A stretch of DNA of 64,000 nucleotides from NCBI GenBank assembly GCA_903824675.1, contig CAIJXV010000055.1:1-64000 (forward strand), read 5' to 3'. Made by a program: the position numbers and the translations under genes. The DNA comes from an uncultured bacterium. Its GTDB lineage: Bacteria > Verrucomicrobiota > Kiritimatiellia > CAIKKV01 > CAIJXV01. Shown piece after piece: positions 37,001 through 43,825 of this stretch. The stretch's first letter is position 1; each line of letters begins with the position of its first letter. Under the pieces are notes generated by a model. It was not told where the DNA came from. It made no database searches and saw nothing but the letters and a program-made list of their open reading frames with translations.

Positions 37001-37159
37001 ACTCAATTGGTTGTCTCCCAGGCCCAAATCAAGACCTACCTGGGGTCCACCAACGTAGTGGGTGGCACGAATGTTCTCTTGGCCGCCTTTGGGCAGACCG
37101 GCACCATGGTGTTCTTCAAATACAATCCGTCTCCGGGCACGATTTTCATTTTGCAATAG
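31097..37159 (+). CDS. Giant secreted protein with DUF2341, LamG and glycine-rich modules
   Basis: The 2,020-residue protein starts at 31097 (AGGAAA upstream) with a signal peptide ending about TVATAQ. Residues 35-155 resemble DUF2341, a beta-sandwich found in adhesins, followed by a LamG-like domain to about 335 (FDGRIDEVQVSS). Then come glycine-rich modules at about 32.83-33.29, 33.96-34.44, 35.40-35.87 and 36.49-36.96 kb. Each has GPG-x-G, GGG-Y/H-GG, PGSGGG, a strand I-x-x-NG, GGGGSGG and GGGGGGRI-x-IVY. Between modules 2 and 3 sits an InlB-like repeat (ending WTGSAVPAGQETNN). The same order occurs in the gene at 52575. No autotransporter barrel, sortase or PEP-CTERM signal is seen. A surface or matrix role is likely. 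Confidence 0.75.
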   Translation: MNYCSLRSFIRAGWFVWFFILFSLCATVATAQENFTTWNKRMSITLSGYTPPAVAETLTNFPVLVVLSNTPAGSGFSYADFLTPPYGDLRFSTTTNGTPLNYEVETWNTNGNSFIWVQVPAVTDATTTIWAFWGKGATLPVSATNGATWSNAYLGVWHMATNTSAMTDSSTNRRGSAVSGTIATVPGMGGNACDFTPTAYFSASNNFPALATSYTVSAWINMDANASNFMGIVGAYNNNNFILALTGTVRYLSFFDTAWRTSSNTLPSGAWKHVGYTRSSTTGVFYVNGTRVFAVTNAVASALGGLLQIGNAGSTWINPFDGRIDEVQVSSVDRSSNWMSAAYLSLANSAFVTYGNSDNGGRPVVSNDTAVSDMSGVATVNGILASTGSGTDTKVFLLWGTTDGGPTFGAWANTNQLADGTPVGPISCGVTGVIGATYYYRYYATNSIGDTWATPALTFSVGLLPVTKTWSATAGSDSNWFVGSNWTPAGVPTTGDVVLIDSSMSTITNISLTNSTDMLGALIISNRYLTCSNWTTTINATNIIIRSGGVMRLPGPSITNAMTNIIHLVCSNLTIDAGGFINADYGGYWASQGPGKGNGANGTASGGGHGGKGVDTGTSAGGVTNDVPDAPTLPGSGGAKYLTETNGHGGGVIRIEATNIVVNGTVSADGQGGGQYSGGGAGGSIFITCKTFGGGTSGVIRARGGYGGYGNQNSGGGGGRIAIIYAVPPVNVGVQYFAAPGTKYAGGGFGTLYLPDTTLVRSPLTTFQSVRLVIPNFNSWVSDSLVVSNCMVSFGDGDFTLTVSNNLTIWSNSCLALGGVALSGTQALAGVTATATNPIINIGGSAYLAGGMTVGGAGQINRMEMSIESNLTIAGGALVIGGSLQTKDSILNVTGNLTLTNAGYLTAWSGRTNLFPSYGGRVGVSGLTSIATNSWIISGSHPTNGATVLFDLKDLIIQPGGGFDATAKGFAWNGVVCNGPGKGNTTGGARGSGGGYGGLGGSNGVSGGITYGVSNAPLTPGSPGGYGHVTGIAQPGGGAIRINAGMLTLNGTIMSTGGSGGGYGGGGSGGGIFITCTNISGAGVVTAIGGSSLGQGGTPAGGGGGGRISIGVGLSDAAISNLIVGSAVSGLVNYRTDSRFLGTLSASNGLPTVSGFPGATGTFQIVAVNSSSLTINGFPSPFGHPHPDAYGTVFTYGQDSWVTNTVYSPDDEANGIRHACLGWELRTIGGALSNSLATTQAVFKLTENLILNWYWTNQYSLAIAAGPNGSVNSGTINNWYTNAFVVTGILATADSGYKFDQWTGSAVPAGQETNNPLTVTMDRVRTNILANFAVLGGTTKTWTGAGVWESPTNWTPSGMPGIDDTVIIQSGTSILSSARQFAYVTVSNGATLMFTNWNTSLTASNITVLPTGTITLPLAFSNNVMSNRVYLICTNFILEAGGQILADGRGYAAGQGPSAGTAPGSRGSGGGHGGRGGDSYGTGGVTNDSSIAPEAPGSGGGYFDATGGAGGGAVRINASGNAVINGNIFASGQDSVSYGGGGAGGAVWISCTTFSGTTGVIRVNGGKGGIYSPSAAGGGGRISIVYGSLAGTVGVQFSALASSEYYTSVALPAGMGTLYLPDTALLANGVGLFNGLRLNIPGFNSWNMDSLTLNNRSLSFADGDFRLTITNNLTLQNNAWLALGGIALSTGYCDAATSSQTTSLVISVGGNVVLDGSMLTMGGNASTSLSTMAVGSNLTLMNGGQLFVYSGTTNNTRDYGALVNIAGSLTMTPTNSWIFPFAQPTNGGAPLFKARTLVVSSNTGFNADFIGFKTHRGPGVGGGSGSGSGGGGGYGGQGGHGSGLNGGPANGSTNIPIRPGSGGGGTYDEFGGNGGGAIRLELTDTVTLNGTLTANGQNGGTYNGGGSGGAIFIMCGGTFVGGTSAVLRANGGNGGSGYTNLGGGGGGRISIVTGVPEETRIAFSTGSNTQLVVSQAQIKTYLGSTNVVGGTNVLLAAFGQTGTMVFFKYNPSPGTIFILQ

Positions 37160-37344
37160 ACCGTGAGTCATCGTCGCTGGATGGGACCCGAGAGCCCGCA
37201 GAGGTTTGGGGCTGAGGATTCCGGGATACAGAATTCAAGTCGGAGTCCCCGGATCAGAATCCCCGGTATTGATTGGTATTCTTGCGACCGGTCATTTTTC
37301 GCCGGATGTCTTCTAAGGCTATGGGCTGCGGCGTCGGGAGCCCA

Positions 37345-37908
37345 TTAATGGAACCAAAGGTGTTCGATCAGGATTTTTAAGCCGATTCCGATGAGGGTTA
37401 GCCCACCGATGATTTCTATTTTCTTTTCGAAGAAGTGGCCGCAATAATCGCCGATATAGACGCCCAGGATGGAGAGCGCGAAGGTGACGGCGCCGATGAA
37501 GAGAACTGAGAAGACGATGGCGACTTTGAGCAGGGCGAAGGTAATCCCGACTGCCAGAGCGTCGATACTGGTGGCGATGGCCATGACCAATAAGACCAGG
37601 ACATTGAGGGGGTTATCAGGCTTCTCGGCCTTCTCGAACTTAAGCGCCTCGTAGATCATTTTTGCGCCGATGACGGTCAGGAGAACAAAGGCGACCCAGT
37701 GGTCGACCCCCTGAACAACAGAGCGGAAGGTCAGCCCGGCGAGCCAACCCAGCGTGGGCATGAGGGCCTGAAATCCGCCGAAGAAGGCCGCGATGAGCAG
37801 CGCATGGCCGACCTTGAGATTTTTAATGGCCAACCCGCTGGCCACGGCCACCGCGAAGGCATCCATCGACAAGCCGATGGCGATCAGGGTCAGATTAAGA
37901 AGGCTCAT
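37345..37908 (-). CDS. mntP: Manganese efflux pump MntP
   Basis: The 187-residue inner-membrane protein exports Mn(II). Six hydrophobic segments are arranged as two related halves, with the two acidic family motifs GLSMDAFAVAVASG and ATSIDALAVGITF (the D-x-x-A/V pair). Length is standard. It reads in the same direction as ilvC, about 100 bases downstream of it beyond a strong terminator, so it needs its own promoter. The 50 bases between that terminator and its ATG are too short for the yybP-ykoY Mn riboswitch often found before mntP; none was seen. The gap to the giant gene on the other side (37160-37344) holds no gene. Confidence 0.93.
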   Translation of the reverse strand: MSLLNLTLIAIGLSMDAFAVAVASGLAIKNLKVGHALLIAAFFGGFQALMPTLGWLAGLTFRSVVQGVDHWVAFVLLTVIGAKMIYEALKFEKAEKPDNPLNVLVLLVMAIATSIDALAVGITFALLKVAIVFSVLFIGAVTFALSILGVYIGDYCGHFFEKKIEIIGGLTLIGIGLKILIEHLWFH

Positions 37909-37950
37909 GGAGAGTACGCGACTGTAGGTTTTTAGACTTTAGGCTTTAAG

Positions 37951-37983
37951 AAAAAAAGGGCGGGATCGTTTAGGATCCCGCCC
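37951..37983 (-). terminator. Rho-independent terminator of ilvC
   Basis: On the minus strand GGGCGGGATC and GATCCCGCCC form a perfect 10-bp stem with a 6-base loop (37958-37983), followed directly by a run of seven T (37951-37957). It lies 24 bases after the ilvC stop, an ideal position. Confidence 0.93.
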
Positions 37984-38007
37984 GGATTGGCTTAGCTGTC
38001 GCCGTGA

Positions 38008-39111
38008 TCAATTAGCCGTGCGGCCGCCGACGCCCTTGGCGTTTTTGGCGATGACGCGTGTGCCGCTACCCGCGGGGCGGAGGGCGCGGACGGCTTTGCC
38101 CGCGCTCCACATCTCGGATTTGGCAATGGCGCCGAGCTCTTTTTCGAGCATGCTTTGGTAATTCTTGGCGCCGCAGACTTTGAGCACCCGGCGGGTTTCA
38201 GCACCGGACTTGACGGCCTTGTACAGGGTCTTGAAGACCGGGAGGGCCGCCTTCTTGAACCGGGGGCACCAGTCGAGGGCGCCGCGCTGGGCAGTGGCGG
38301 AGCAATTCCGGAACATCCAGTCCATGCCGTTTTCATCGACCAGGCGGATCAGGCTCTGGGTCAGTTCCTCGACGGTTTCATTGAAGGCTTCGCTGGGCGA
38401 ATGACCGTTGGCGCGGAGCACGTCGTACTGGGCTTCCATCACACCGGCCAGGCAACCCATCAGCACGCCGCGTTCGCCGGTCAGGTCGCTATACACTTCC
38501 TGCTTGAAGGTGGTGGGGAACAAATAGCCGGAGCCGATACCGATCCCGACGGCCATGCAACGTTCCGCGGCACGGCCAGTGGCGTCCTGCTCGACGGCGA
38601 AGCTGGAATTGATCCCGGCGCCGGTAAGGAAGTTGCGACGGACCGAGGTACCCGAGCCCTTGGGGGCGACCATGATGACATCGATATCGCGGGGGGGGAT
38701 GATGCCGGTTTGATCCCGATAGACGATCGAGAACCCGTGGGAGAAATAGATGGCATCGCCGGGCTTCAGGTTTTTCTTGATCCGGGGCCAGACCACGCGC
38801 TGTGCGGCGTCAGAGGTCAGGATCTGGATGATGGTTCCGCGTTGGACGGCTTCCTCGATGGGGAAGAGGGTTTTGCCGGGAATCCAGCCATCCTTGATGG
38901 CGCGATCCCAGTCGCGTTTGAACTCAGGAGCCTGGCCGATGATGACCTTGAAGCCATTGTCCTTGAGGTTCAGGGCCTGGGCAGGACCTTGAACGCCGTA
39001 CCCGATGACGGCGATAACTTCATTTTTCAAGACCTTCCGCGCCTTGGACATGGGGAATTCCTTGCGCGTGATCACGGTTTCTTTTGTACCACCAAAATCA
39101 ATCAAAGCCAT
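38008..39111 (-). CDS. ilvC: Ketol-acid reductoisomerase
   Basis: The 367-residue enzyme makes dihydroxy acids in valine, leucine and isoleucine synthesis. The N-terminal Rossmann domain has AVIGYGVQGPAQALNLKDNG (NADPH loop), followed by YFSHGFSIVYRDQTGIIPP and APKGSGTSVRR. The C-terminal knotted helical domain carries the metal-binding acidic residues in SDLTGERGVLMGCLAG and EAFNETVEELTQ. It is somewhat longer than typical class I enzymes (about 330), mainly through an N-terminal leader (MALIDFGGTKETVITRKEFP) and a basic C-terminal tail. The start at 39111 has AAGGAG 8 bases upstream. No ilvB/ilvN or leuABCD partner is nearby. Confidence 0.95.
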   Translation of the reverse strand: MALIDFGGTKETVITRKEFPMSKARKVLKNEVIAVIGYGVQGPAQALNLKDNGFKVIIGQAPEFKRDWDRAIKDGWIPGKTLFPIEEAVQRGTIIQILTSDAAQRVVWPRIKKNLKPGDAIYFSHGFSIVYRDQTGIIPPRDIDVIMVAPKGSGTSVRRNFLTGAGINSSFAVEQDATGRAAERCMAVGIGIGSGYLFPTTFKQEVYSDLTGERGVLMGCLAGVMEAQYDVLRANGHSPSEAFNETVEELTQSLIRLVDENGMDWMFRNCSATAQRGALDWCPRFKKAALPVFKTLYKAVKSGAETRRVLKVCGAKNYQSMLEKELGAIAKSEMWSAGKAVRALRPAGSGTRVIAKNAKGVGGRTAN

Positions 39112-39272
39112 AGCGACACTCCTTGCTGTTTGAACTGTGAAATGTAATAAAATACTCTTTTTCAGGGGCGGGTCAATCCAAAAAACCACGAGAATTGTAA
39201 TGTGAAATGCCGCTTTATAACTGCGAGCTGTGAGCCCTCTTATATTCAGCTCCGGCTCGCTCGGGCCTACTC

Positions 39273-39477
39273 CGTCACGCCAAGGCGTGACGACGAAGGC
39301 TGGAAGAGCTCGCCCTACCCATTATCATCCCGAGTCCTTCGGTCCTCAGGGCAGGCGAAGTCGAGGGATCTCATGTTGTTGTAGGCCGGGCCTCTGCGCC
39401 CGGCGTCCGCTGATCCAATCCCCTCCATCACCAGACGCCCGCCACCGAGGGCGGGCCGACATCGAGTGAAAACGGTC
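39273..39477 (+). repeat. Hairpin followed by intergenic twin-hairpin repeat
   Basis: In the 408-base gap before the tol genes, CGTCACGCC and GGCGTGACG form a perfect 9-bp stem with a 2-base loop (39273-39292). Beyond it, 39375-39477 is a copy of the dispersed family seen at 167-635, with both GC-rich hairpins and the GACATCGA tail. No gene is visible in the gap. The tol operon promoter probably lies in 39478-39600; a poor -35/-10 pair was not assigned. Confidence 0.75.
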
Positions 39478-39607
39478 GGAGATCAGGGAAAACTTGTGCG
39501 GCAGTTAACTTTACCATCCACCTGATCCAAAAAACCAGCGGAAAGCTTTTGACGGTTGGCTCGCGCGGGTATACTTTATCCCCCGACGGCAAGAAGGAGG
39601 AATGGCG

Positions 39608-40369
39608 ATGATTTTAAGTCCGATGTGTTTCCCGTTGGCGAGCGTGGCCACGACCGTGGTCTATGCCTTCACAACCTCGGATGGGTTTGGTAAGACGATT
39701 GTTCTCTTGTTGTTACTCGGCTCGGTATTAGCCTGGTCGGTCATGTTGACCAAGATGCGCGAATTCAATCAGGCGATGTCCGATGGACGGCGTTTCCTGT
39801 CCGCCTACCGGCGCGAGGCTAATCCCTTGATGCTGTTTTCGCAAAAACGGATTTACAATGGGCCGCTGGCACGGATTTACCAGCAGGCGTGCCAGGCGGT
39901 TGCCGGGGAACTGGTGGGCCCCAATGATGCCCCCGAGCTGTTTGCCGCTCGCCTGGCCGGGAACCGGCCCCTGCGGTTGACTTCGGTGGACTATACCAAT
40001 GCCTGCAAAGTGGCGGAACGGACGATGGTTGACCAGAGCGTTCAATTGGAAGCCAATATGAGTTTCCTGGCGACGACGGTCACGGCGGCGCCCTTCCTGG
40101 GGTTGCTCGGGACAGTGTGGGGCGTGATGGACGCCTTTCGGGCGATGGCGCAAACGGGGTCGGTACTCCTGTCCGAGGTGGCACCGGGGATTTCAGGCGC
40201 TTTGCTGACCACCGTTGTCGGTCTGTTGGTGGCCCTGCCCTCGCTGGTCGGCTACAACCTGTTGAACGGCCGGATGCAGCAACTCGGATTGGAGATGGAA
40301 AACTTTTCAGATGAGTTTACGCATGATCTGGCGCGTCATTTCCTCGATGCCCAACAGCAGGAGAAATGA
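39608..40369 (+). CDS. tolQ: TolQ/ExbB/MotA-family proton-channel protein
   Basis: The 253-residue inner-membrane protein is the pentameric motor subunit of the Tol system. Three transmembrane helices are seen: one near residue 25 (IVLLLLLGSVLAWSVML), and two near 160-215, with the MotA/TolQ signature FLGLLGTVWGVMDAFRAMA and the pore helix PGISGALLTTVVGLLVALP. A long cytoplasmic loop lies between helices 1 and 2. The start at 39608 has AAGGAGG 7 bases upstream; ATG at 39602 is too close to it. It overlaps tolR by 4 bases, and the whole tol-pal run follows, which supports TolQ over ExbB. Confidence 0.9.
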   Translation: MILSPMCFPLASVATTVVYAFTTSDGFGKTIVLLLLLGSVLAWSVMLTKMREFNQAMSDGRRFLSAYRREANPLMLFSQKRIYNGPLARIYQQACQAVAGELVGPNDAPELFAARLAGNRPLRLTSVDYTNACKVAERTMVDQSVQLEANMSFLATTVTAAPFLGLLGTVWGVMDAFRAMAQTGSVLLSEVAPGISGALLTTVVGLLVALPSLVGYNLLNGRMQQLGLEMENFSDEFTHDLARHFLDAQQQEK

Positions 40370-40782
40370 TCGTGGCTCGTCGTACTGTTTTCCGCCGGCA
40401 TCAGTCGATCAGTGAAATCAATCTGACCCCTCTGATTGATTTGACGTTTTTGCTGCTCATCACCTTTGTGATCACATTCCCCCTGGTTCAGCAGGGGATT
40501 CCCCTGAAACTGCCCAAAGGCGCGGCGGCGGAATTGCCTGCCAATCAGAAACAGACCATCAGTATTGACCGGGAGGGGCGCATTTATTTAAATGACCTGC
40601 TGGCGTCCTTCGCTGAAATGGAAACCCGCATGGTGGCCCTGGGCCGCAACCAGCCCGATACGGTGATTCTGGTTCGGGCGGATGAAGGGGTTTCGTACGG
40701 GCACGTGGCCCAAATTCTGCGAGTTCTCTACAAGGCCCGGTTGACCCGGATGGCATTGGTGACACAGGCTGACAGCCGTTAG
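40366..40782 (+). CDS. tolR: TolR/ExbD-family proton-channel protein
   Basis: The 138-residue protein has a short N-terminal cytoplasmic part, one transmembrane helix, and a periplasmic domain. The key proton-carrying Asp is in INLTPLIDLTFLLLITF, the signature of TolR/ExbD. The periplasmic part ends in VILVRADEGVSYGHVAQIL, typical of the family. It is coupled to tolQ by a 4-base ATGA overlap. With TolQ it converts proton-motive force into pulling on TolA. Confidence 0.92.
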   Translation: MIVARRTVFRRHQSISEINLTPLIDLTFLLLITFVITFPLVQQGIPLKLPKGAAAELPANQKQTISIDREGRIYLNDLLASFAEMETRMVALGRNQPDTVILVRADEGVSYGHVAQILRVLYKARLTRMALVTQADSR

Positions 40783-40837
40783 CACGCCGGCGCGTGCCGG
40801 GAGGCCGGAAGCGCGCGGAGTCCGAGGCAAACCGGAT

Positions 40838-41656
40838 ATGAAATCGAAATCGGGATTCACTTTAAACTTGGCGATCGTCGCCGTATTCCATGGCGTGCTG
40901 ATTGCCGCCCTGATATTCTTTCCGTCGATTCCAGGGTGCGAACAGGAACATGAGCGGCCGATCGTGCCGGTGGATTTGGTGGTCGAGGTTCCCCCCGGAG
41001 ATGAATCCGGGGAGGAGACGAGTCCTGATAAATGGATCCCTCCTGATCCTGAACCGGAAGCCCAATCCTCCGCTCCGGAACCTGAACCCGAGGAGATGCC
41101 GTTGACCTCCTCCAAGTTATCACCCAAGACCCCCCCAAAAAAACAGGTCCAGTCACAAAAAAAAACGACGACCGTTGCCGCCCCGCAAACGGGGGCAAAC
41201 GCATCGTCCAAAACCTCGAAAGGCAAGATTCAGGTCAGCCGCAAGAAGGTCAAGAATCCCTATGGGTCTTCGAAATCCACCCGCATGCCGACGAAACTAT
41301 TGTCCGCCGCCGAGATTCGGAAACGATTGGCTGCCGGTTCCCAGATCGGAGATCACACGTCGGAGGTGGATGATAACTATTTATATCTGGAGATTGTGCG
41401 CCGGACCTTTTACCAGGCCTGGACCCAGCCGTCATCAATCCCGATTGACGGGATGGCGGTTAAAGTGGATATTGAGCTGGGTCTGAATGGGGCGGTTCTC
41501 GATAGCCGGCTCGCATCGAGTTCCGGTAATTCGGTGATGGATGAATCGGTTCTGCGGGCGGTGAAGGCGGTCCGGCGCATTCCGGGACTTTCCGCTGAAT
41601 TCATCCGTCAGCACCGACGGATGCCGGTGGTGTTTGAGTTGACCGGGGAACGCTGA
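40838..41656 (+). CDS. tolA: TolA/TonB-like envelope-spanning protein
   Basis: The 272-residue protein has a single N-terminal membrane anchor (LNLAIVAVFHGVLIAALIFF), a long proline-, glutamate- and lysine-rich linker (about residues 40-170) that could span the periplasm, and a globular C-terminal domain from about 175. The latter reads EIVRRTFYQAWTQPSS, then VDIELGLNGAVLDSRL and SGNSVMDESVLRAVKAV, the TonB/TolA C-terminal fold. Its place between tolR and tolB favours TolA. The linker is unusually rich in PEPE/KK segments rather than the alanine-rich helix of E. coli TolA. The gap before it is 55 bases. Confidence 0.85.
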   Translation: MKSKSGFTLNLAIVAVFHGVLIAALIFFPSIPGCEQEHERPIVPVDLVVEVPPGDESGEETSPDKWIPPDPEPEAQSSAPEPEPEEMPLTSSKLSPKTPPKKQVQSQKKTTTVAAPQTGANASSKTSKGKIQVSRKKVKNPYGSSKSTRMPTKLLSAAEIRKRLAAGSQIGDHTSEVDDNYLYLEIVRRTFYQAWTQPSSIPIDGMAVKVDIELGLNGAVLDSRLASSSGNSVMDESVLRAVKAVRRIPGLSAEFIRQHRRMPVVFELTGER

Positions 41657-41675
41657 TTTTTGAGGAGTGGTTGTG

Positions 41676-42881
41676 ATGATGAAATGGATGACGGCGGGAT
41701 GTCTGGCGGCGGTCTGTCTCTGGAGTTTTTCCGGGATGGCCCAGGATGTGATTATCCGTAAAACCACGGCGTCGAAACTGACCGTCGATCTGACGGAGTT
41801 GCGCGCCGGTGGATCGGGCGGGACGGTTTTTTTGCGGACGGTGGATGAGGATTTACGGCGGTCCGGTTGGGTTGTTCCGGTTCGGACCGGGGCCGGTTAT
41901 AGTGCAGGGGGAACCTTGGCGGCGGCAGGCAATGGTTTGCGGGTGCCCTTGGTGATCCAAAACAGCGAAACGCGCCAGACCCTCTTCAATCAGAATGTGG
42001 GCATTGACAATGCCGATCCCAAGCGGATGGGGCATCGCGTGTCGGATGCGATCTTAAAGGCGGTCACCGGACGGCGGGGGATGTCCGGCTGCCGGCTGGT
42101 GTTGATCGGCGCCTCCGCCCGGGGCAAGGAACTCTTTGTCTGCGATGCGGATGGGGGCAACTTGTCGCCCCTGACCTCGGATGGGTCGATTGTACTGGCG
42201 CCGACTTGGGGGCCCCGCGGCGATCAGATTCTCTATACCTCTTTTCGGCGGGGCTTTGCCGATTGTTATTTGCTGGATCTCCGGAGTGGTAAGACGCATC
42301 AGGTGGCCCAGTATTCCGGGATGAATATGGCGGGTGACATTTCGCCGAACGGGCAGGATGCGGCGCTGGTGCTGTCCAAGGATGGGAACCCCGAACTCTA
42401 CATCAAGAGTCTGTCTTCCGGCGCCCTGACGCGGATGACCCAAACCCGGAGTGTGGGCGAGGCGAGTCCCTCCTGGTCGCCCGATGGATCCCAGATCGTT
42501 TACGTGTCGGATGCGGCCGGGGTGTCTTCGCCGCAATTATATCTGATTAGTCGGGGGGGTGGTTCCCGGCGGCTGACCACCCGTGGCAGTCAAAACGTAA
42601 ACCCGGATTGGGGGGCGAATAATCTGATTGCCTATTCAAGCCGGCAGGGGGGGCGATTTGCGCTGATGGTATACGACCCGGCGCTTCAGGAGCACCGGGT
42701 GATTGCGCAGGACGGAGCAGATTATGAAGATCCCTCCTGGGCCCCGGATGGCCGGCATATTTTTTGCACCCGGTCTGAAGGATACCGGAGTACCATCTAC
42801 CTGCTTGACATTATGGGCGATCCTCCCCTAAAGTTGGCGCTACCCGTGGGTAATTGGCGTTCACCGACCTGTTCCCCGTAA
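41676..42881 (+). CDS. tolB: TolB, periplasmic beta-propeller
   Basis: The 401-residue periplasmic protein starts with a signal peptide (TAGCLAAVCLWSFSGMAQ). The N-terminal domain (about 25-165) holds the family segments, and the C-terminal six-bladed propeller shows repeated ASPSWSPDGSQIVYVSD, DPSWAPDGRHIFCTR and related blade ends. TolB binds Pal and links the inner-membrane Tol motor to the outer membrane. The start at 41676 has GAGGAG 8 bases upstream; GTG codons earlier are less likely. It lies 19 bases after tolA and 38 bases before pal. Confidence 0.93.
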   Translation: MMKWMTAGCLAAVCLWSFSGMAQDVIIRKTTASKLTVDLTELRAGGSGGTVFLRTVDEDLRRSGWVVPVRTGAGYSAGGTLAAAGNGLRVPLVIQNSETRQTLFNQNVGIDNADPKRMGHRVSDAILKAVTGRRGMSGCRLVLIGASARGKELFVCDADGGNLSPLTSDGSIVLAPTWGPRGDQILYTSFRRGFADCYLLDLRSGKTHQVAQYSGMNMAGDISPNGQDAALVLSKDGNPELYIKSLSSGALTRMTQTRSVGEASPSWSPDGSQIVYVSDAAGVSSPQLYLISRGGGSRRLTTRGSQNVNPDWGANNLIAYSSRQGGRFALMVYDPALQEHRVIAQDGADYEDPSWAPDGRHIFCTRSEGYRSTIYLLDIMGDPPLKLALPVGNWRSPTCSP

Positions 42882-42919
42882 TTTGTTTTGTTTATGGACT
42901 GAAACACAAGGAGTCGACG

Positions 42920-43480
42920 ATGATGATGAATAAACGGTTGATGGTTTCCATGCTTATGATTTGCGCCGTGGCGATGGTTTTCCCTGGATGCCGCCGGAAA
43001 CGCGCGCCTGGAGCCATCAGTCTCGATTCCAACCAACCCTCGATCGTTCAGCCGCTGGATGGCATGGGTACCGAGGGGAGTGGGGCTGCTGGGAGTGGAT
43101 CGCTCGCGCCGCGCGCCGATGTGTTTACCAGCGGTCAGGCGGTCAGTGCCAATCTGACGGCCATTCTCTTTGATTTCGACAGCGCCCAGGTGGCTGATCC
43201 GGAACGGTCCAAAGCCGAGGCGGTTGCCCAATACCTGAAGAGCAACGCGGATTGCGTGGCGGTGCTGGAAGGGAATTGTGACGAACGCGGGAGCGCTGAA
43301 TACAACATGTCGTTGGGTGAACGCCGCGCGTTGGCCGTTCGCGCCTACCTGGTGACCTTGGGCGTCGAGCCGGCCCGCCTGCAGACCCGCAGTTTCGGCG
43401 CCGAAAAGCCCATCCAGATGGGGCATGACGAAGAAGCCTGGCGCATGAATCGCCGGGTTGAATTTGCCGTGATGAAGTAA
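42920..43480 (+). CDS. pal: Pal peptidoglycan-associated lipoprotein
   Basis: The 186-residue outer-membrane lipoprotein has a signal with lipobox FPGC (cysteine near residue 24), then a short disordered linker, then an OmpA-type domain. ILFDFDSAQV, EGNCDERGSAEYNMSLGERRA and SFGAEKPIQMGHDEEAWRMNRRVEF are the peptidoglycan-binding signatures. The Asp and Arg that bind diaminopimelate are present, implying DAP-type peptidoglycan. AAGGAG sits 6 bases before the ATG at 42920. It closes the tol operon; a strong terminator follows. Confidence 0.95.
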   Translation: MMMNKRLMVSMLMICAVAMVFPGCRRKRAPGAISLDSNQPSIVQPLDGMGTEGSGAAGSGSLAPRADVFTSGQAVSANLTAILFDFDSAQVADPERSKAEAVAQYLKSNADCVAVLEGNCDERGSAEYNMSLGERRALAVRAYLVTLGVEPARLQTRSFGAEKPIQMGHDEEAWRMNRRVEFAVMK

Positions 43481-43508
43481 TCACCGCTGACGGCGGTAGG
43501 ATGATCGA

Positions 43509-43535
43509 CCCCGGCGGGAATCCGCCGGGGTTTTT
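43509..43535 (+). terminator. Rho-independent terminator of the tol-pal operon
   Basis: CCCCGGCGG and CCGCCGGGG form a perfect 9-bp stem with loop GAAT (43509-43530), followed by five T. It sits 28 bases after pal and just before the tatA ribosome site, so Tat expression needs its own promoter or read-through. Confidence 0.95.
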
Positions 43536-43549
43536 GTTTGGAGGGCGGG

Positions 43550-43825
43550 ATGATCGAGATCGCTTTCCTGGGGGGCACTATCGGCCCGATGGAACTGATG
43601 GTGGTATTGACCGCCGTCCTTTTGCTTTTTGGATCCGACCGCCTGCCCGACCTCGCGCGGCGCATCGGTCGTTTCATGAGCCAGCTTCATGAAGCCTCGG
43701 ATGAAGTTCGGCGTCAGGTTTTGAACCCGCCGGAAAACCATCTGCCGGGCCCCACTTCGAAATTGCCCGCTCAACCCGGGCCGGCGGATACTACCCCGGA
43801 GGCGCCCCATGATCGGGTGGGATAA
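43550..43825 (+). CDS. tatA: TatA/TatB-family translocase subunit
   Basis: The 91-residue protein has one N-terminal transmembrane helix, a turn and an amphipathic helix: IGPMELMVVLTAVLLLFG, then SDRLPDLARRIGRFMSQL, then a charged proline-rich tail. The LFGSDRLPDLAR hinge matches the TatA/B signature. The start at 43550 is fixed by GGAGG 5 bases upstream. It overlaps tatC by 17 bases. One TatA-type protein may serve both TatA and TatB roles; a second copy is not in the window. Together with TatC it exports folded proteins. Confidence 0.88.
   Translation: MIEIAFLGGTIGPMELMVVLTAVLLLFGSDRLPDLARRIGRFMSQLHEASDEVRRQVLNPPENHLPGPTSKLPAQPGPADTTPEAPHDRVG

Noticed and set aside
31097-37159. Assignment of the giant gene as an autotransporter
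   Set aside because: No C-terminal barrel, sortase or PEP-CTERM motif was seen; only strand-rich and Gly-rich repeats support surface location.
37909-37957. A yybP-ykoY manganese riboswitch before mntP
   Set aside because: Only about 50 bases separate the ilvC terminator from the mntP start, too short for the element.
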